64,000 nucleotides of DNA from NCBI GenBank assembly GCA_028697725.1, contig JAQVEG010000010.1, positions 1 through 64,000 of the forward strand, written 5' to 3'. Under the pieces are notes generated by a model. The model was not told the origin of the DNA and made no database searches. It saw only the letters and a program-made list of their open reading frames with translations. A program made the translations under genes and the position numbers. Source of the DNA: Anaerostipes sp. (GTDB taxonomy: Bacteria > Bacillota > Clostridia > Lachnospirales > Lachnospiraceae). Within the stretch, counting starts at the first letter, position 1. Every line of letters starts with the position of its first letter. Below are positions 9,539-18,526 of this stretch, piece by piece.

Positions 9539-10033
9539 TTACCATTCATATTCATGGAGTTGTCCTTGTTTTTGAAAATGTTCAAATCCTTGTTGTCTTA
9601 ACACTTCGTATGCCACAATGGCTACGGAATTTGATAAATTTAATGATCGTATATGATCTAGCATAGGAATCCGAATTGCTGTCTCTTTGTAATCTAACAG
9701 TATCTCTTCTGGAATTCCAGCACTTTCTTTTCCAAACATTAAATATACATCTTCTTTGGAATAATCAACATCTACATATGTCTGTTTTGATTTTGTTGTT
9801 GCCATGTATAATCTGGGATTATGATTCTTTTCAAGGAAATCCTCAAAATTAATGTAAGTTCTCACATCAAGCTTATCCCAATAATCAAGGCCTGCTCTTT
9901 TTACCATCTTTTCATTTAAAAGAAATCCCATAGGTTCAATCAAATGCAGTACAGCCCCTGTGGCAACACAAGTTCTGCCTATATTCCCTGTATTAGCCGG
10001 CATCTCTGGTTCATGTAATACAATATGAAGCAT
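9539..10033 (-). CDS. trmL: tRNA (cytidine/uridine-34 2'-O)-methyltransferase
   Basis: A SPOUT-class methyltransferase that 2'-O-methylates the wobble base of tRNA-Leu isoacceptors. The 164-residue protein opens HIVLHEPEMPANTGNIGRTC, the family hallmark, and the knotted SAM site is seen at LMFGKESAGIPEEIL and IRSLNLSNSVAIVAYE. Its ATG shares one base with the stop of the aminotransferase gene (TAATG), indicating coupled translation. Confidence 0.93.
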   Translation of the reverse strand: MLHIVLHEPEMPANTGNIGRTCVATGAVLHLIEPMGFLLNEKMVKRAGLDYWDKLDVRTYINFEDFLEKNHNPRLYMATTKSKQTYVDVDYSKEDVYLMFGKESAGIPEEILLDYKETAIRIPMLDHIRSLNLSNSVAIVAYEVLRQQGFEHFQKQGQLHEYEW

Positions 10034-11199
10034 TATTCACTCCTCAATCTTTCTATAAAATGTTTTAGACGTTCCAATGCAGCTTTTAATTCCTCAACAG
10101 AGTATGCATAGGACACTCGAAGAAATCCCTCGCCACAGGCTCCAAATGCACTTCCTGGAACTACAGCAAGTTTTTCCTCTTGTAATAGTCTAGTTGCAAA
10201 CTCGTCTGACGTCAATCCAAACTTCTTAATAGAAGGAAATAAATAAAATGCTCCTTCTGGTTCAAAACAGTCAATGTCCATTTCACGGAACGCATGTAAT
10301 ACATATCGGCGTCTTTGATTGTATGCATTTCGCATCTCTGTGACTTCCTCATCACAATTTCTCAATGCCTCAATTCCCGCATACTGACTCGTAGTTGGTG
10401 CCGCCATAATGCAGAACTGATGTACTTTCACCATTTGTTCCATCACATCTGTGGGGCCTGCAGCATATCCAAGTCTCCACCCTGTCATGGCAAATGCTTT
10501 GGAAAAACCATTGATTACAATGGTTCTTTCCTTCATATCTGGCAAAGATGCAATACTCTCATGTTTTTTTCCATATGTAAGTTCTGAATATATCTCATCA
10601 GATACGACAAAGATATCATGTTCTTTTGCAAAATCTGCAATTGGTTCTAAATCCTCTTTTGTCATAATCCCACCTGTAGGATTGTTGGGATAAGAAATAA
10701 ACACTGCTTTTGTCTTATTGGTATACGCCTCTTCTAACTGGTCTACGGTTAATTTAAAATTATTTTCCGCTTTCAAATCAATGGTAACTGGCACTCCATC
10801 TGCCATTACGACACATGGAACATAAGATACAAAACAAGGCTGTGGAATCATAACTTCATCCCCTGGATTTAAAATGGCACGAAATGCTGCATCAATTCCC
10901 TCACTGCCTCCTACGGTTAATACAATTTCCTTCTTTGGATCATATGTAAGGTTGTATTTTTCTTTTACATACCTACTGATTTCTTGACGAAGTTCCAGTA
11001 GTCCTGCGTTGGATGTATAAAAAGTTCTGCCCTTTTCTAAAGAATAAATTCCTTCTTCTCTCACTCTCCACGGAGTATCAAAATCAGGTTCTCCTACTCC
11101 AAGGGAAATAGCCTCTGGCATCTCACTTACAATATCAAAAAACTTTCGGATTCCAGAAGGTTCTAAAGAAACAACTTTCTTTGATAATCTTTCTTCCAT
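10033..11199 (-). CDS. Class I/II pyridoxal-phosphate aminotransferase
   Basis: A 388-residue fold-type I aminotransferase. Landmarks are YPNNPTGG, SDEIYSELTYG with the cofactor-contacting residues, and the Schiff-base lysine in NGFSKAFAMTGWRLGY. The C-terminal arginine in LRVSYA binds the substrate carboxylate. The closest recognisable type is the aspartate/aromatic aminotransferase group (PatA/AspC-like); substrate specificity is not readable. It is translationally coupled on both sides by TAATG junctions, to the Lrp-type regulator before it and trmL after it, suggesting the regulator senses an amino acid that this enzyme handles. Confidence 0.9.
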   Translation of the reverse strand: MEERLSKKVVSLEPSGIRKFFDIVSEMPEAISLGVGEPDFDTPWRVREEGIYSLEKGRTFYTSNAGLLELRQEISRYVKEKYNLTYDPKKEIVLTVGGSEGIDAAFRAILNPGDEVMIPQPCFVSYVPCVVMADGVPVTIDLKAENNFKLTVDQLEEAYTNKTKAVFISYPNNPTGGIMTKEDLEPIADFAKEHDIFVVSDEIYSELTYGKKHESIASLPDMKERTIVINGFSKAFAMTGWRLGYAAGPTDVMEQMVKVHQFCIMAAPTTSQYAGIEALRNCDEEVTEMRNAYNQRRRYVLHAFREMDIDCFEPEGAFYLFPSIKKFGLTSDEFATRLLQEEKLAVVPGSAFGACGEGFLRVSYAYSVEELKAALERLKHFIERLRSE

Positions 11200-11693
11200 T
11201 ATGGAGTCACCACCTGACGCTCATCTATTTTTTTAGATTCTAATACAGTTCCATGGTCTTTGTATTTTTTTAGAACAAAATGAGTTACGGTTCCAATGAC
11301 TGTATCTAATGGTGCAAGTTTAGAAGATGTAAACATGGATACTTCTTTCATGGTTTTTCCTTCCAACATAACAAGAAAATCATAACTTCCTGACATTAAA
11401 TAAAGTGCTTTTACCTCTGGAAAATTGTAAATTCTCTCAGCAATTAAATCAAATCCTTGTCCACGCTGTGGAGTTACTTTAACCTCTACCGTTGCCGTTA
11501 ACTTTTCTTTACTTGTTTTATCCCAATTAATCAATGTATGGTATCCACAAATAATATGTTCTTTTTCCATATCTGCAATTTCATTGGCTATGGCTGCCTC
11601 TGTTGAATCCAGCATCACTGCAAGTTCTTTCAAATCAAGTCTGCTATTCTTCTCTAATAGTAATAATACTGCTTCTCTTAATTCTAAATTCAT
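11199..11693 (-). CDS. Lrp/AsnC-family transcriptional regulator
   Basis: A 164-residue regulator with an N-terminal winged helix (LREAVLLLLEKNSRLDLKEL) and a C-terminal RAM ligand domain (TVEVKVTPQRGQGFDLIAERI, then VKALYLMSGSYDFLVMLEG). Lrp-type proteins usually bind an amino acid and act as octamers. The stop is fused to the aminotransferase start as TAATG, so the two proteins are made together. It probably controls this operon, but no operator was identified. Confidence 0.9.
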   Translation of the reverse strand: MNLELREAVLLLLEKNSRLDLKELAVMLDSTEAAIANEIADMEKEHIICGYHTLINWDKTSKEKLTATVEVKVTPQRGQGFDLIAERIYNFPEVKALYLMSGSYDFLVMLEGKTMKEVSMFTSSKLAPLDTVIGTVTHFVLKKYKDHGTVLESKKIDERQVVTP

Positions 11694-11708
11694 AACACTC
11701 GCTCCGTT

Positions 11709-12692
11709 CTATTCATAAATTTTATATAGCTCATCTTGTTTTGGTGCTTCTAAATTACCCGGCTTTCCTTCTCTATAAACAAGCTTTTCATTGCCCTTTG
11801 TAATTCTTCCAATGAGACTTGCTTCAATTCCCGCTTTTTCTAATTCATGAATCAACCCACTGCCATGGTCTGTTACGATTAACATAGAACCACTAGAAAT
11901 CAGTTGATATGGGTTTAGGTCATAATACTCACACAACTCTATGGTGTGCTGGCGAAGAGGAATCTTCTCAATCTCAACTTCTAATCCCACGTTAGACGCC
12001 TTTGCAACTTCCCAAAGTGCTCCGTATATTCCTCCCTCTGTCACATCATGCATTACAGAAGCGAACTTTCTTCCAATGAGTCCTTCTGGAACAACTGAAA
12101 TTTCTTCCATACAAGCCTTTGCTTCTTTTATAAATCCAGCTGGAAATCTAGCTCTTAATTCTTCTTCCTTTTCCCTTGCAATAATTCCAGTTCCCTCTAG
12201 TCCAACCTGCTTTGTCACCACAATATCCTGTCCTGGTTTTGCATTCTTTCCACTTAGTAAGTGATCTTTCTTAACTTTTCCCACTCCCGTAATTGAAAGC
12301 AGCGGCTGTTTCACCACATCTGTTACTTCCGTATGTCCTCCAATTACCATCATATTCAATGAACTTGCTTCCTTTTGAAGCTGTTTTATGATTTCTCTTA
12401 GTTCAGACTCCTTTGTGGCTGGTGGAAGCAGTGCCGTCACCATTAATCCAATTGGTTCCGCCCCACTGGAAACTAAATCATTGGCTGTGATATGCACTGC
12501 TAGAAGTCCAAGATCCTGACTTGTCCCTGTAATAGGGTCTGTGGACATAACCATAACTTCATCGTTTTCTAATTGAAGCGCCGCACAATCCTCTCCTATT
12601 CCAGGTCCAATTAAAACCTCGTCTCTTTTATGATTCAGTTGTTCAAAGATAACCTTTTGTAACGTTGTCTCTGGGAGCTTTCCTATCTTCAT
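11709..12692 (-). CDS. AIR synthase-related protein (PurM/HypE-like ATP-binding fold)
   Basis: A 327-residue member of the AIR-synthase superfamily: the N-terminal GPGIGEDCAAL and STDPITGTSQDLG, then VIGGHTEVT and the C-terminal domain with VMHDVTEGGIYGALWEVA. The closest named relative is HypE, which acts in NiFe-hydrogenase cyanide ligand synthesis, but no hyp or hydrogenase genes lie nearby and the extreme C-terminal cysteine of HypE (PRIC) is absent here (ends KQDELYKIYE). It is therefore not a functional HypE. It is followed by the Lrp-type regulator 15 bases later. Its reaction is unknown. Confidence 0.82.
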   Translation of the reverse strand: MKIGKLPETTLQKVIFEQLNHKRDEVLIGPGIGEDCAALQLENDEVMVMSTDPITGTSQDLGLLAVHITANDLVSSGAEPIGLMVTALLPPATKESELREIIKQLQKEASSLNMMVIGGHTEVTDVVKQPLLSITGVGKVKKDHLLSGKNAKPGQDIVVTKQVGLEGTGIIAREKEEELRARFPAGFIKEAKACMEEISVVPEGLIGRKFASVMHDVTEGGIYGALWEVAKASNVGLEVEIEKIPLRQHTIELCEYYDLNPYQLISSGSMLIVTDHGSGLIHELEKAGIEASLIGRITKGNEKLVYREGKPGNLEAPKQDELYKIYE

Positions 12693-12719
12693 AACTACTT
12701 CCTATTCTATCATTATTAA

Positions 12720-14156
12720 TTATGATTTTTTCTTTTCTGTTGTTTTTTTCTCAGTTGTTTTTTCTGTTGACTTTTCTGGCTTCTTCTTCTCTGTTGTATC
12801 TTTTTTCTTTGAACTAGGTTCACTTTTTTTTGTTCCAACTCTTACTGTACTAGGTGTTGCCATATAACTTGAAGTATTGAATAAAGTTCTTGTTGTCTTT
12901 TTCCCCTTTTCCTTCACAATCTTCCATAGTCTTGCCGTATACCCTGTATGTCCACTTGCCTCCACAATCCTAGTTCCTGCTGCCAGTGAAGAATCTTTGA
13001 TTACTTTTTCTCCTGAGCTTGAACGAACAGAAGTCGTCTCTGACTCAAAAGACACTTTACGATTTGGATTGGTTTTCTTTCCATATACAGTAAATCGAAT
13101 ATAAGCTCCATTTGCCTTTCCTTCAATATAGACAGGTGTGTCAAACTGATTCTTAAACTTCATATCCTTTTCTGTTCCTGAAATTGCTGCATCTGCAGAT
13201 CTTGGAACATAAGAAACCGTTAATGAATGCGGAGAACGTTCTTTAATCTTTAGTTCTGCTCGAATTACCGCATTGTACAATGTTGTAGATACTTGGCAGA
13301 TTCCACCACCATATGTCTGAACTGTCTGTCCATTTTCATAGGAACCAGCTAAATAATATCCATTCTTACTTGTAAATGGACTAACTGCTTTATATACAGA
13401 GAATGTCTCCCCTGGATATACAACAGTTCCATTAATCTTCTTTGCTCCATTGGCAACATTAGCAGCTCTTCCAGAAGCAGAAGATCCGTAATATGTTGAA
13501 TAAGTTCCAAGCTTATCTTTTACTTTTTCCATATCCTTTGAAGTATACTGAGCATCTTCTTTTTCTGTTTCCATTAAGGTTTTATTTTTTTGTGCTTTTA
13601 CAGCCTTTTTAAAGTTAGAAAAGGTCTTGTCTTCCTTTAATGTATATCCTAACTTTTCTTTTACAATAATAAATTTTCCATTCTTACGTTTTAACGTAGC
13701 ATTTTGAGGCCCACTAATAATCTTCTTTGTTTGTTTCTTTACCTGATCTATACATGTCTTTTCATCAAATATTTGTGATAAAGCAACTTTGTGTTCCTTT
13801 TTGCTTGTCTGTGTATATTTTGAAAAGATACTTCCCTTTCGTCCAAGATTATATGCATTATCTACTGTTTTCCTTACATTCCATGTAATTCCCAAGTTCT
13901 TTAAAGCAATCTTTTTTGTCTGGTCATCCACGTAAAAGTTCATTGTATCTGTAGCTTTGTCTGCAACATAATCTTCTATCTTCTTTGTCGCTTCATCTTT
14001 AGATAAGCCACCAATCTCTACCCCTTCAACCTTTACATTTGGTAAAATCTTCTCATTTGAAACTGCCCCTTGAATCCTTTGATTCATAAACACAAAAATT
14101 CCAACTACAATAATGACAATAATTCCAGCTGCAATCCCTAAATTCTTTTTATTCAT
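12720..14156 (-). CDS. VanW-family cell-envelope protein
   Basis: A 478-residue protein with an N-terminal membrane anchor (about residues 7-24) and an outward domain. The VanW domain in the centre carries the hallmark YPGETFSVYKAVSPFT and YGGGICQVSTTLYNAV. The preceding ~200 residues resemble the peptidoglycan-binding module often found with VanW, and the last ~40 residues are a Lys/Thr/Glu-rich tail. VanW domains are common in Firmicutes without vancomycin resistance and their activity is undefined. It follows the 33-codon peptide gene by 21 bases and is probably co-transcribed with malQ and the exonuclease. Confidence 0.88.
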   Translation of the reverse strand: MNKKNLGIAAGIIVIIVVGIFVFMNQRIQGAVSNEKILPNVKVEGVEIGGLSKDEATKKIEDYVADKATDTMNFYVDDQTKKIALKNLGITWNVRKTVDNAYNLGRKGSIFSKYTQTSKKEHKVALSQIFDEKTCIDQVKKQTKKIISGPQNATLKRKNGKFIIVKEKLGYTLKEDKTFSNFKKAVKAQKNKTLMETEKEDAQYTSKDMEKVKDKLGTYSTYYGSSASGRAANVANGAKKINGTVVYPGETFSVYKAVSPFTSKNGYYLAGSYENGQTVQTYGGGICQVSTTLYNAVIRAELKIKERSPHSLTVSYVPRSADAAISGTEKDMKFKNQFDTPVYIEGKANGAYIRFTVYGKKTNPNRKVSFESETTSVRSSSGEKVIKDSSLAAGTRIVEASGHTGYTARLWKIVKEKGKKTTRTLFNTSSYMATPSTVRVGTKKSEPSSKKKDTTEKKKPEKSTEKTTEKKTTEKKKS

Positions 14157-14177
14157 TTCTCTCCTCTTTCTTCCACC

Positions 14178-14279
14178 CTACGAGTATGCTAACATTTGCC
14201 CTGCTACCATGGTTACAACCATGGCAACTACAAGTAAAAGTGCAACAATCGCTATAATTTTTTGTTTGTTCTTTTTCAT
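14178..14279 (-). CDS. 33-residue single-pass membrane peptide
   Basis: A small reading frame beginning MKKNKQKIIAIVALLLVVAM and ending MLAYS: a lysine-rich start and one long hydrophobic helix. It is supported by a ribosome site (GGAGTG, eight bases before the ATG) and by an ATGA overlap with the stop of the exonuclease gene, the same coupling used elsewhere in this run. It lies between the exonuclease and VanW genes. No function is known; the form suits a membrane-embedded regulator or anchor peptide. Confidence 0.65.
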   Translation of the reverse strand: MKKNKQKIIAIVALLLVVAMVVTMVAGQMLAYS

Positions 14280-14983
14280 CTTTTTATCACTCCATATTCT
14301 AATATAATTCCATCAATTTTCTTTGATGCCTGACTTTGTGTCAATTGGTCAATATTATCGTTATCCTTTATTTTATGATATTTTATTAATTCATTCAAGT
14401 ATCGTTTTTGCTTTGCAGTGATAGGTTGTTCTTTTTTTACCTTAAACTGTAGTTGTTTGGGGATAAAAAGTTCTTTTTCCTCTGAAAACTCCATTTTCAT
14501 TCGTTCAAAAACAACTGCCGTTGCCAATGCATCATCATAAGCTCTATGTGCTGCCTGATTCACATATTGATAATGCTCACATATTGTACCAAGTTTTTTA
14601 TTCTCCAAATGTCTTAACTTCTTTTTTGCAATGGCTAAGGTATCCAACCCATCTTTTTCAAAACCAAGTCCAAAATGGCTGGCACTTCGCTTCATAAACC
14701 GGTAATCAAACATCACATTGTGGCCAAGCACTGGATATCCCTCACTAAATTCCAGAAACTTTCGTACCCCATCTTCCAATGGAATCCCTTGTTCCAGTTG
14801 TTTTCTTGAAATTCCCGTTAATTCAATAATAAAATCTGAGACCGGAATCTCTGGATAAATGATACAGTTAAACTTTCCAATAATCTTAGAATTAGAAATC
14901 TTAACTCCACCAATCTCTATAATCTGGTCATTTTCCATACTAAGACCAGTTGTCTCTAAATCAAATGCTACATAATCATTCAT
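14276..14983 (-). CDS. DnaQ-like 3'-5' exonuclease
   Basis: A 235-residue DEDDh exonuclease. The acidic residues are visible in FDLETTG (D, E), HNVMFDYRF (D) and HRAYDDALAT (H and D), giving the proofreading-type active site. The C-terminal ~60 residues (ITAKQKRYLNELIKYHKI) form an extra charged domain absent from minimal DnaQ. It overlaps the malQ stop region by eight bases. It is probably a repair or RNA/DNA trimming exonuclease rather than the replicative proofreader, which in Firmicutes is inside PolC. Confidence 0.88.
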   Translation of the reverse strand: MNDYVAFDLETTGLSMENDQIIEIGGVKISNSKIIGKFNCIIYPEIPVSDFIIELTGISRKQLEQGIPLEDGVRKFLEFSEGYPVLGHNVMFDYRFMKRSASHFGLGFEKDGLDTLAIAKKKLRHLENKKLGTICEHYQYVNQAAHRAYDDALATAVVFERMKMEFSEEKELFIPKQLQFKVKKEQPITAKQKRYLNELIKYHKIKDNDNIDQLTQSQASKKIDGIILEYGVIKR

Positions 14984-16379
14984 GGTAATTCTTTCTATAC
15001 TTTTGTGTTAAATCTCGGATTGTCTCCGACACTTTTCCTGTTATATCTTTCTTTTTTACACGCCATTCCCAGTTGGTTCCAACAGTAGATGGTACATTGA
15101 TTCTAGCTTCACTTCCAAATCCAAGATAATCTTGAAGAGGAATAATTACAGTATCTGCATTACTTCCTAATGCAAGGGAAATCAAATCAATATTAAGTTC
15201 TCCTGTAATATCTATGCTACTGCTTTCCAAATAATGTTGTAAAAATTCGCGATCTTGCTCTGGAAGTGTTTCATACCATCCCATAACAGTATCATTGTCA
15301 TGGGTTCCCGTATAGACAACACAATTCTCCTCATACTTATGAGGTAAATATGCACTGTCATCCCATGCTCCAAATGCAAACTCTAAAATCTTCATTCCCG
15401 GGTATCCAGTTGCCAATTGAAGTTCCTTCACTGACTCTGTTAAGAATCCCAAATCTTCTGCAATCAATGAGACATCTCCCAACTCTTCTTTTACTTTCTC
15501 AAAGAAATCAAATCCAGGACCCTTCTCCCAGTGTCCATTGACTGCTGTCTTATCTTCCATAGGAATCACAAAATATTCGTCAAATGCACGAAAATGATCC
15601 AATCGAAGAACATCATATAATAAAAAGTTGTGCTTTAATCTGCGAATCCACCACTCATATCCAGTCTTTTTTAAGTAGTCCCAGTCATATACTGGATTAG
15701 ACCACAATTGCCCATCTACTGCAAATGAATCTGGTGGGCATCCACCCTGTACCACTTGTTTTCCATTCTCATCTAACTGGAACATCTCTTGATTTGCCCA
15801 AAAATCTGCCCCATCACTTGCCACATAAAAAGGAATGTCTCCAATAATCTTGATTCCTTTTTCATTGGCATAATTCTTAAGTTTTAACCATTGTTTTAAA
15901 AACTTATATTGAGTAAAAATAAAATATTCCTGATCTTTTCCTGGCTCTAATAATGCACGATATTCTGCATAATCATAAATCCACTCTTTATTGTTCTCTA
16001 AGAATCTCTGATACTTAGATGCTGGTTGAAATCTTCGATATGCAATCCAAAGCAAAGCATCTCTCATCATTGTAACATCATCATATACAACTCGTTCTGT
16101 TTGATCTGTCAAATCCCATGCATCACACTCTTCTTTTGACAACAACCCATCACTTTGTAATTGTTCTAAGTCTATATATAACTCACAGCCAGCAAAGCTT
16201 GAATATGATAAGTAGGGCGAATTGCCTTCTCCTATAGTCCCCAAAGGCAGAATCTGCCAATATGACTGCCCGCATTTTTCCAAAAGATCTACAAAATAAT
16301 ATGCTTCCTTTGAAAAACATCCAATTCCATATGCCGATGGCAAACTAAATACAGGTAACAAAACACCGCTTTTCTTCAT
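14976..16379 (-). CDS. malQ: 4-alpha-glucanotransferase (amylomaltase)
   Basis: Transfers alpha-1,4-glucan segments between maltodextrins. The protein opens SGVLLPVFSLPSAYGIG and has the GH77 active-site blocks VLRLDHFRAFDEY (nucleophile Asp), LIAEDLG (acid/base Glu) and YTGTHDNDT (Asp). At 467 residues it is slightly short for MalQ but all blocks are present. It is the first gene of a minus-strand run and has its own extended -10 promoter at 16447-16452. No other maltose or glycogen genes are adjacent. Confidence 0.95.
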   Translation of the reverse strand: MKKSGVLLPVFSLPSAYGIGCFSKEAYYFVDLLEKCGQSYWQILPLGTIGEGNSPYLSYSSFAGCELYIDLEQLQSDGLLSKEECDAWDLTDQTERVVYDDVTMMRDALLWIAYRRFQPASKYQRFLENNKEWIYDYAEYRALLEPGKDQEYFIFTQYKFLKQWLKLKNYANEKGIKIIGDIPFYVASDGADFWANQEMFQLDENGKQVVQGGCPPDSFAVDGQLWSNPVYDWDYLKKTGYEWWIRRLKHNFLLYDVLRLDHFRAFDEYFVIPMEDKTAVNGHWEKGPGFDFFEKVKEELGDVSLIAEDLGFLTESVKELQLATGYPGMKILEFAFGAWDDSAYLPHKYEENCVVYTGTHDNDTVMGWYETLPEQDREFLQHYLESSSIDITGELNIDLISLALGSNADTVIIPLQDYLGFGSEARINVPSTVGTNWEWRVKKKDITGKVSETIRDLTQKYRKNYHE

Positions 16380-16446
16380 TAATATCTCCTCATCCTACTC
16401 TTACTAAAGCTACTATTACTAAACCTATTTTTAATCATCACTTTAT

Positions 16447-16452
16447 ATTATA
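16447..16452 (-). promoter_or_regulatory. Extended -10 promoter upstream of malQ
   Basis: TGCTATAAT on the minus strand lies about 68 bases before the malQ start. No good -35 hexamer is seen. It probably drives malQ and the genes that follow. Confidence 0.55.
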
Positions 16453-16498
16453 GCACAAAAATGGGGGTAGATATTGTTCTATCTGTGTATTTTAAATC

Positions 16499-16534
16499 CA
16501 AAAAAAGAGCATGAATTCTCATCATACTCTTTTT
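16499..16534 (-). terminator. Terminator after the heptad-repeat protein gene
   Basis: Inverted repeat AAAAAAGAGCATGA / TCATACTCTTTTTT with a 7-base loop and T-runs on both strands. It ends the MMPL operon before malQ. Confidence 0.75.
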
Positions 16535-16547
16535 TGTATTCTAATGA

Positions 16548-18524
16548 TTATTGTACTTCTTCTGTTTCCATCATAAACTTAACGGTTCCTGATGTTCCTT
16601 TTGCTTTCTTTGTAAATGATTGATATTCATTTCCTAAATCTACTAACTGTTCTGCTCGATCTAGAACTCCTTTTGCATTTTTATTGACCAAATCAACCAT
16701 CTTTTCAATTCCTTCTTTATCAAATTGAATCATTCCGTCATTTAATGTTTTTGCTCCATCTTCTAAAGTTCCTACTCCAGAAACTAATTTGTTTCCTGCT
16801 GTGGAAAGTTGACCTGTCCCTTTGCTAAGTTGCTTACCACCAGATGCTGCTGTACTGATACCTGCTCCAATCTGCTTTGCTCCACTGGCTACCTGTTTGC
16901 TTCCTGACGCAAGAGTCTTACTTCCACTCGCAAGATCTCCAGCCCCTTTGTTTACTGACTTAATTCCATTGGTCAGCGTTGCAGATTCTCCGGCCAATTG
17001 GGCCGTTCCTCCTTGAAGCCTTGTCAAACCAGCAACCAATTCTGGCATACTATCATTTACATTTTTTAGCTTTGTTGCGATGGTCGTAAAGGTTGGTTTA
17101 ATTGTAGTCAAATCATCTCCCAACGCAGTTGCATCCTCAGTTAATTTTTGTATTTGAGTTTGTAATGCAGTTGCTGTTTGATTCCAGGCTGTTGCAGACG
17201 CTGTATCGTTATTGTCACTGGCTGTTTTAGCATTTTCCCCTGCTTTTTTTGCAATGCTTCCCAACTCACCTATTTCAGTTTTAATTTTGTTCATTCGAGT
17301 TTCTGCATCTGCAGAAGCTTTTTCACTGGCAGCTATGGCTCCTTCTAATCGCTTTGTCTCTCCATCAGAAGGCTGCATTGCTTTTACTTTTGTCAATATT
17401 TCTATCATTCCATTATTTATGGTCTTTGTAGATGTAGGAAGGCTCTTTGTCTTATCTTCTAACTCCTGTGTTCCCTTATTTAAGGCTTTACTTCCTGATG
17501 CAACTTTTTTTGCTCCTGACGCAACTTGCTTTGCCCCTGTAACTAATTCTCCATTTTTAGTATCTAGTGTGTTCAATCCTTTGGAAAGTTTCTTCATATT
17601 CTTATCCACTTTCTTAATTCCAGAATTAAATTCTTTGGTTGAACTTTGAAGGGTTTTCACACCTTTTAATAATTCACCAGAACCATCTACTAATTTCTTA
17701 GAAGATTCTTTTAACTTGTTGAGTGAATCCTGCAAATCTGATAAATCAGCAGAATCATCAAGTCCAAGGTCAGATAACATATCTGCAGAAGCAACGGATG
17801 CTGTCACATTTAACTCAAAATCCTTAGCATCTGCTGTAATCTCAAAAGACTCTGGCATATCAATATTTAAATTTGTGTCATTTAAATTCAAGCTTTGATT
17901 TAACCCTGGAAATGATACTCCTATGACAATGTGCTTTGTCCCATCTGATATAACTTTTCCATTATCAATCTTTACATTTGAAAAATGTTCTGTTGGAAGA
18001 ATTGCTCCTGTTACCACTACAAATGGCGTATATAAAGTTGTATCCTTTCCGTCGATTTTCACTGTTTTAGGACTGTTATTTGTAAATTGATATTTTATTT
18101 TCACCTTTCCAGATTTCCCAACGATTTTATCTGGTGAAATTTCTTTTCCATCCAAATAATAAGTTACTGCCATTCCCACTGGCAACTCTTTATCTGTCTT
18201 TCCCTGATAGTAAATATCTTTTCCATTGGCATTCCATGTAATATCATTGGTTTTTCCTGTTTTATATGTTTCATCCCCTTTGACATTCTCAACCTTTGAT
18301 AGATTGGTTTTATCTGAAATTTGGGAAGATTTCTTGGTATTCTTTAAATAATCACTAACGGTTACGGATTCTTGGTTCCCCTGAGCATCCATTTTCACAT
18401 ATACAGTTTCATCTTTCTTTGCGGCAATTTTACTAGATGCAAATACTGGTGTGATTGCCATAGATGCTGTAAGGGCAGCAGACACAAGTACCGCAAATGC
18501 CTTTCCTATTCTCTTCTTTCTCAT
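16548..18524 (-). CDS. Secreted xxxLxxG heptad-repeat protein (YhgE-like), partner of the MMPL transporter
   Basis: 658 residues with a clear signal peptide (1-30, cleavage near VFAS-S), a beta-rich domain (about 31-250), and long stretches of heptads such as SGAKQVASGAKKVASGSKAL at ~280-370 and ~500-620. These repeats occur in YhgE/Pip-type proteins and form extended helices. Usual YhgE proteins have transmembrane helices at both ends; here there is no C-terminal membrane segment (ends KFMMETEEVQ), so the protein is secreted or held by partner contacts. It starts two bases after the MMPL stop, pointing to a joint export or envelope function. Confidence 0.75.
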   Translation of the reverse strand: MRKKRIGKAFAVLVSAALTASMAITPVFASSKIAAKKDETVYVKMDAQGNQESVTVSDYLKNTKKSSQISDKTNLSKVENVKGDETYKTGKTNDITWNANGKDIYYQGKTDKELPVGMAVTYYLDGKEISPDKIVGKSGKVKIKYQFTNNSPKTVKIDGKDTTLYTPFVVVTGAILPTEHFSNVKIDNGKVISDGTKHIVIGVSFPGLNQSLNLNDTNLNIDMPESFEITADAKDFELNVTASVASADMLSDLGLDDSADLSDLQDSLNKLKESSKKLVDGSGELLKGVKTLQSSTKEFNSGIKKVDKNMKKLSKGLNTLDTKNGELVTGAKQVASGAKKVASGSKALNKGTQELEDKTKSLPTSTKTINNGMIEILTKVKAMQPSDGETKRLEGAIAASEKASADAETRMNKIKTEIGELGSIAKKAGENAKTASDNNDTASATAWNQTATALQTQIQKLTEDATALGDDLTTIKPTFTTIATKLKNVNDSMPELVAGLTRLQGGTAQLAGESATLTNGIKSVNKGAGDLASGSKTLASGSKQVASGAKQIGAGISTAASGGKQLSKGTGQLSTAGNKLVSGVGTLEDGAKTLNDGMIQFDKEGIEKMVDLVNKNAKGVLDRAEQLVDLGNEYQSFTKKAKGTSGTVKFMMETEEVQ

Positions 18525-18526
18525 AA

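Noticed and set aside
11709-12692. Hydrogenase maturation factor HypE
   Set aside because: The C-terminal cysteine motif of HypE is missing and no hydrogenase genes are nearby.
12720-14156. Vancomycin-resistance role for the VanW protein near ddl
   Set aside because: No vanH, vanX or vanS/R genes are linked, the ligase is an ordinary Ddl by context, and VanW domains are common in susceptible Firmicutes.
17212-17649. 145-codon plus-strand reading frame
   Set aside because: It is antisense to the repetitive heptad-repeat gene, whose biased codons leave the opposite strand open; it has no ribosome site or recognisable domain.
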